A stretch of DNA of 64,000 nt from Ruania zhangjianzhongii (GTDB lineage: Bacteria; Actinomycetota; Actinomycetes; Actinomycetales; Beutenbergiaceae). The notes under the pieces are model-generated. The model was not told where the DNA came from. It did no database searches and worked only from the letters and a program-made list of their open reading frames with translations. Position 1 is the first letter of the stretch; every line of letters starts with the position of its first letter. This document shows, piece after piece, positions 62,429 to 64,000 of the stretch. The position numbers were made by a program, and so were the translations under genes. The stretch spans positions 1,860,001-1,924,000 of the forward strand of contig NZ_CP042828.1 in assembly GCF_008000995.1 (NCBI RefSeq). The letters run 5' to 3'.

Positions 62429-62441
62429 CTTGCCTAGCAAG
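62429..62441. promoter_or_regulatory. Inverted repeat upstream of the GntR gene
   Basis: CTTGCCTAGCAAG, extended by one more pair to 62428-62442: 6-bp arms around CTA, 24 nt after the dehydrogenase stop. A 9-of-13 match, CTTTGCTTACAAG, lies at 53976-53988 in the GHL6 promoter. Candidate GntR autoregulatory site. Confidence 0.45.
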
Positions 62442-62515
62442 AGATGAGTGAGGGCCGTGTGGTGAGTCGGACAGGATTCGGCGCCCAGTGGCCACGACCA
62501 GTGGAGAGGATGCAC

Positions 62516-63196
62516 GTGGCTACGTCGTCGCAGTACAAACTCGGACCATCCTCGCTAGGTGAGGCGCTTTTCGAGGCGCTGCGAAGCAGGATCATCAACG
62601 GTGATATCGCTCCGGGTGAAAAGGTGACGGAGCTTCGAGTCGCCAGCGAGTACGGTATCGCGCGACCGACCGCGAAGGCGTGCCTGGAGCGGCTCACCGC
62701 CCTAGGGCTTCTTCGCCGCGTGGCGCACAAGTCCGCCGTAGTGCCGCGGCTGACCGATGCTGAGATCAGGGACCTCTTCTTCAGCCGGTCGACTTTCGAG
62801 TCGACCGCAGTCGCGCATCTGGCGGGCAAGAAGAAGGTCCCGGAGGAGCTGACCCGCGCTCAGCAAGCGATGCAGGCAGCCGAGGCGCACGGCGAGTTCA
62901 CCGAACTCGTCCAGGCCGACATCACGTTCCACTGGGGCCTCGTGCGAGGCTTCGAGAGTGAGCGACTGAGCCGCATGTACGAGATGATCTCCGGTGAGAT
63001 CCAACTGACGATCGGGCAGTACCAGGCGCACCGGCGCACCACGCTCTCGACCGTGACTGCTGAACACCAAGCGGTCATCGATGCGATTGCCGTAGGCGAC
63101 GTCGAGGCGGCGTGCCACGCGCTGGCGGGGCATATCAGCCTCGCCCGGGATCGGGTGCTCGCCGAGCTGCACAGCCACGACGTGCCATCGGCTTGA
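62516..63196 (+). CDS. GntR-family regulator, FCD type
   Basis: 226 residues: a GntR winged helix (about 10-75; LRSRIINGDIAPGEKVTELRVASEYGIARPTAKACLERLTALGLLRR) and an all-helical FCD effector domain (about 85-215) with metal-ligand candidates (ADITFHWGLVRGF, EHQAVIDAI, LAGHISLARDR). FCD regulators sense organic or sugar acids. I choose GTG 62516, with GGAGAGG six bases upstream; the ATG at 62444 would place the start two bases after the inverted repeat. Likely regulator of the GHL6-transporter operon. Confidence 0.85.
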   Translation: MATSSQYKLGPSSLGEALFEALRSRIINGDIAPGEKVTELRVASEYGIARPTAKACLERLTALGLLRRVAHKSAVVPRLTDAEIRDLFFSRSTFESTAVAHLAGKKKVPEELTRAQQAMQAAEAHGEFTELVQADITFHWGLVRGFESERLSRMYEMISGEIQLTIGQYQAHRRTTLSTVTAEHQAVIDAIAVGDVEAACHALAGHISLARDRVLAELHSHDVPSA

Positions 63197-63253
63197 CCGG
63201 CCTCACCCGCCGTACGAGCCGTCGCAGCGGTTGTCCGCCGTCCTCACCGCGCC

Positions 63254-64000
63254 TCAACGGCGCTCCGCCGTCCAGGTGAGCACCGAGCCCACCTCCCCGG
63301 CCACCAGCTCACAGGTGCCGTTGTACGCCTCGGCACGGGCCGCCAGGTTGGCCAGTCCGGAACGGCGGCTGCGGTGCGGATCGACTCCGGTGCCGTTGTC
63401 GCTGACCTGCACGGTCAGCCGGTCCACCTCGAGCTGGACGGCTGCGTGCACAGCAGTGGCACCGGCGTGCCGGGCGGCATTGGCGAAGCCTTCCCGCACC
63501 ACCGCGACCACATCGTCGGCGAGGTCGCTCCCGAGTCGTTCCTCCAGCTGCGGGTCCTCGGCCAACGGGCCGTCGATGCTCAGCGTGGGCGCGAAGCCGA
63601 GTCCGATCCGCGACAGGGACTCCTCCCGCTGCAGCCGGACCAGCAGTGGGGACTCCTGGGCGTCGGTGCGCAACGTGCGCACGATCGAACGGATCTGGGC
63701 GACCGCCTGGTCCACGCCGGCCAGCGCCGACTCGAAGTTCTGCTCCGCCTGCGGGTCCGCGGTGGCCTGTGCGGCCGAACGCAGCTGCAGCTCGGTGGCG
63801 AACAGCTGCTGGATCGCTAGATCGTGCAGGTCCCGTGCGATCCGCCCCCGTTCGGCGAGCAGCGACGCCAGGTCCGCCGCCTGCCGGGACTCGGCCAGGG
63901 TGAGCGCCAGCGCCGCCTGCCGAGCGATCGACTCGGCGATGGTCAGCTCGTTCTCGGTGAACTCGGGGGCATCCTTGTTCCGGAGCAGGATGAACACGCC
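63254..64000 (-). CDS. GAF-type sensor histidine kinase, C-terminal part (cut by window end)
   Basis: About 248 residues of a longer protein whose start lies beyond 64000. The end of a GAF domain (FILLRNKDAPEFTENELTIAESIARQAALALTLAES) is followed by a HisKA_3 helix with the phospho-acceptor His in RDLHDLAIQQLFATELQLRSAA and an HATPase domain (VVREGFANAARHAGA, DNGTGVDP, GLANLAARAEAYNGTCEL). This is the DevS/DosS pattern of hypoxia and redox kinases. It is convergent with the GntR gene. Confidence 0.88.
   Translation of the reverse strand, partial: GVFILLRNKDAPEFTENELTIAESIARQAALALTLAESRQAADLASLLAERGRIARDLHDLAIQQLFATELQLRSAAQATADPQAEQNFESALAGVDQAVAQIRSIVRTLRTDAQESPLLVRLQREESLSRIGLGFAPTLSIDGPLAEDPQLEERLGSDLADDVVAVVREGFANAARHAGATAVHAAVQLEVDRLTVQVSDNGTGVDPHRSRRSGLANLAARAEAYNGTCELVAGEVGSVLTWTAERR

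Noticed and set aside
62444-62515. ATG 62444 as GntR start
   Set aside because: It abuts the inverted repeat at 62428-62442 and has no ribosome site; GTG 62516 has GGAGAGG at good spacing and fits the family N-terminus.
1-64000. tRNA genes, insertion sequences, integrase or phage genes
   Set aside because: I scanned for T-loop patterns, transposase motifs and terminal repeats by eye and found none that hold. A tRNAscan or ISfinder run could overturn this.

Overview
The window is 64 kb of very GC-rich DNA (by eye near 70 percent). Genes are densely packed, many starts are GTG, and start and stop codons often overlap by four bases. Several features point to a Gram-positive actinobacterium of the order Micrococcales: an NdgR-type IclR regulator divergent from leuCD, a DUF3515 lipoprotein between ddl and thiL, a DUF6297 ABC module, and a coaD / coiled-coil / DUF177 / rnc / mutM run. 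The many LacI regulators, ABC sugar transporter parts and glycoside hydrolases resemble Ruania- or Beutenbergia-like soil lineages. The genus is inference.

Region by region. 0.2-4.6 kb: NdgR-type regulator, leuC, leuD, murA. 4.6-7.5 kb: an RpiR regulator and a Tat-exported glycoside-hydrolase-like protein on the minus strand. 7.5-8.0 kb: a gene-free, highly structured stretch with three hairpins and a six-copy 16-bp tandem repeat. 8.0-16.1 kb: small membrane exporter, DesK/DesR-like two-component pair, aquaglyceroporin, trans-sulfuration enzyme, ddl, DUF3515, thiL and a CBS protein. 16.4-22.1 kb: rpmB, recG, an ABC ATPase with a multi-spanning partner, rsmD. 22.2-26.8 kb: a sugar-modification group (Gfo/Idh/MocA oxidoreductase, DUF6807, ThuA) behind a LacI-type operator, then altronate dehydratase. 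26.9-30.3 kb: coaD, coiled-coil protein, DUF177, rnc, mutM. 30.4-36.1 kb: LysR/SDR pair, KDPG aldolase and KDG kinase facing a LacI regulator across two matched operators, then an orphan DevR-like response regulator. 36.1-42.7 kb: M20 dipeptidase, AfsR/SARP-like ATPase regulator, APC permease, acetyltransferase.

42.7-63.2 kb is a carbohydrate-utilisation island and the most interesting part. Two LacI plus GH3 modules lie in tandem, with the C-terminal scrap of a lost GH42-type beta-galactosidase between them. The second module runs into a TIM-barrel isomerase/decarboxylase-like enzyme, a fused DhaK-DhaL kinase and a 3-hydroxyacyl-CoA-dehydrogenase-fold enzyme. Together these suggest an oxidation, decarboxylation, phosphorylation route to a ketose phosphate. 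Next come two divergent GHL6-type putative glycoside hydrolases, a complete sugar ABC importer lacking only its ATPase, a 2-hydroxyacid dehydrogenase and a GntR/FCD regulator. Two similar 17-bp palindromes mark the start of the GHL6 pair and the start of the transporter genes. The substrate is unknown to me. At the right edge lies part of a GAF-type histidine kinase on the minus strand. I see no tRNA, rRNA, CRISPR, insertion sequence or phage gene.
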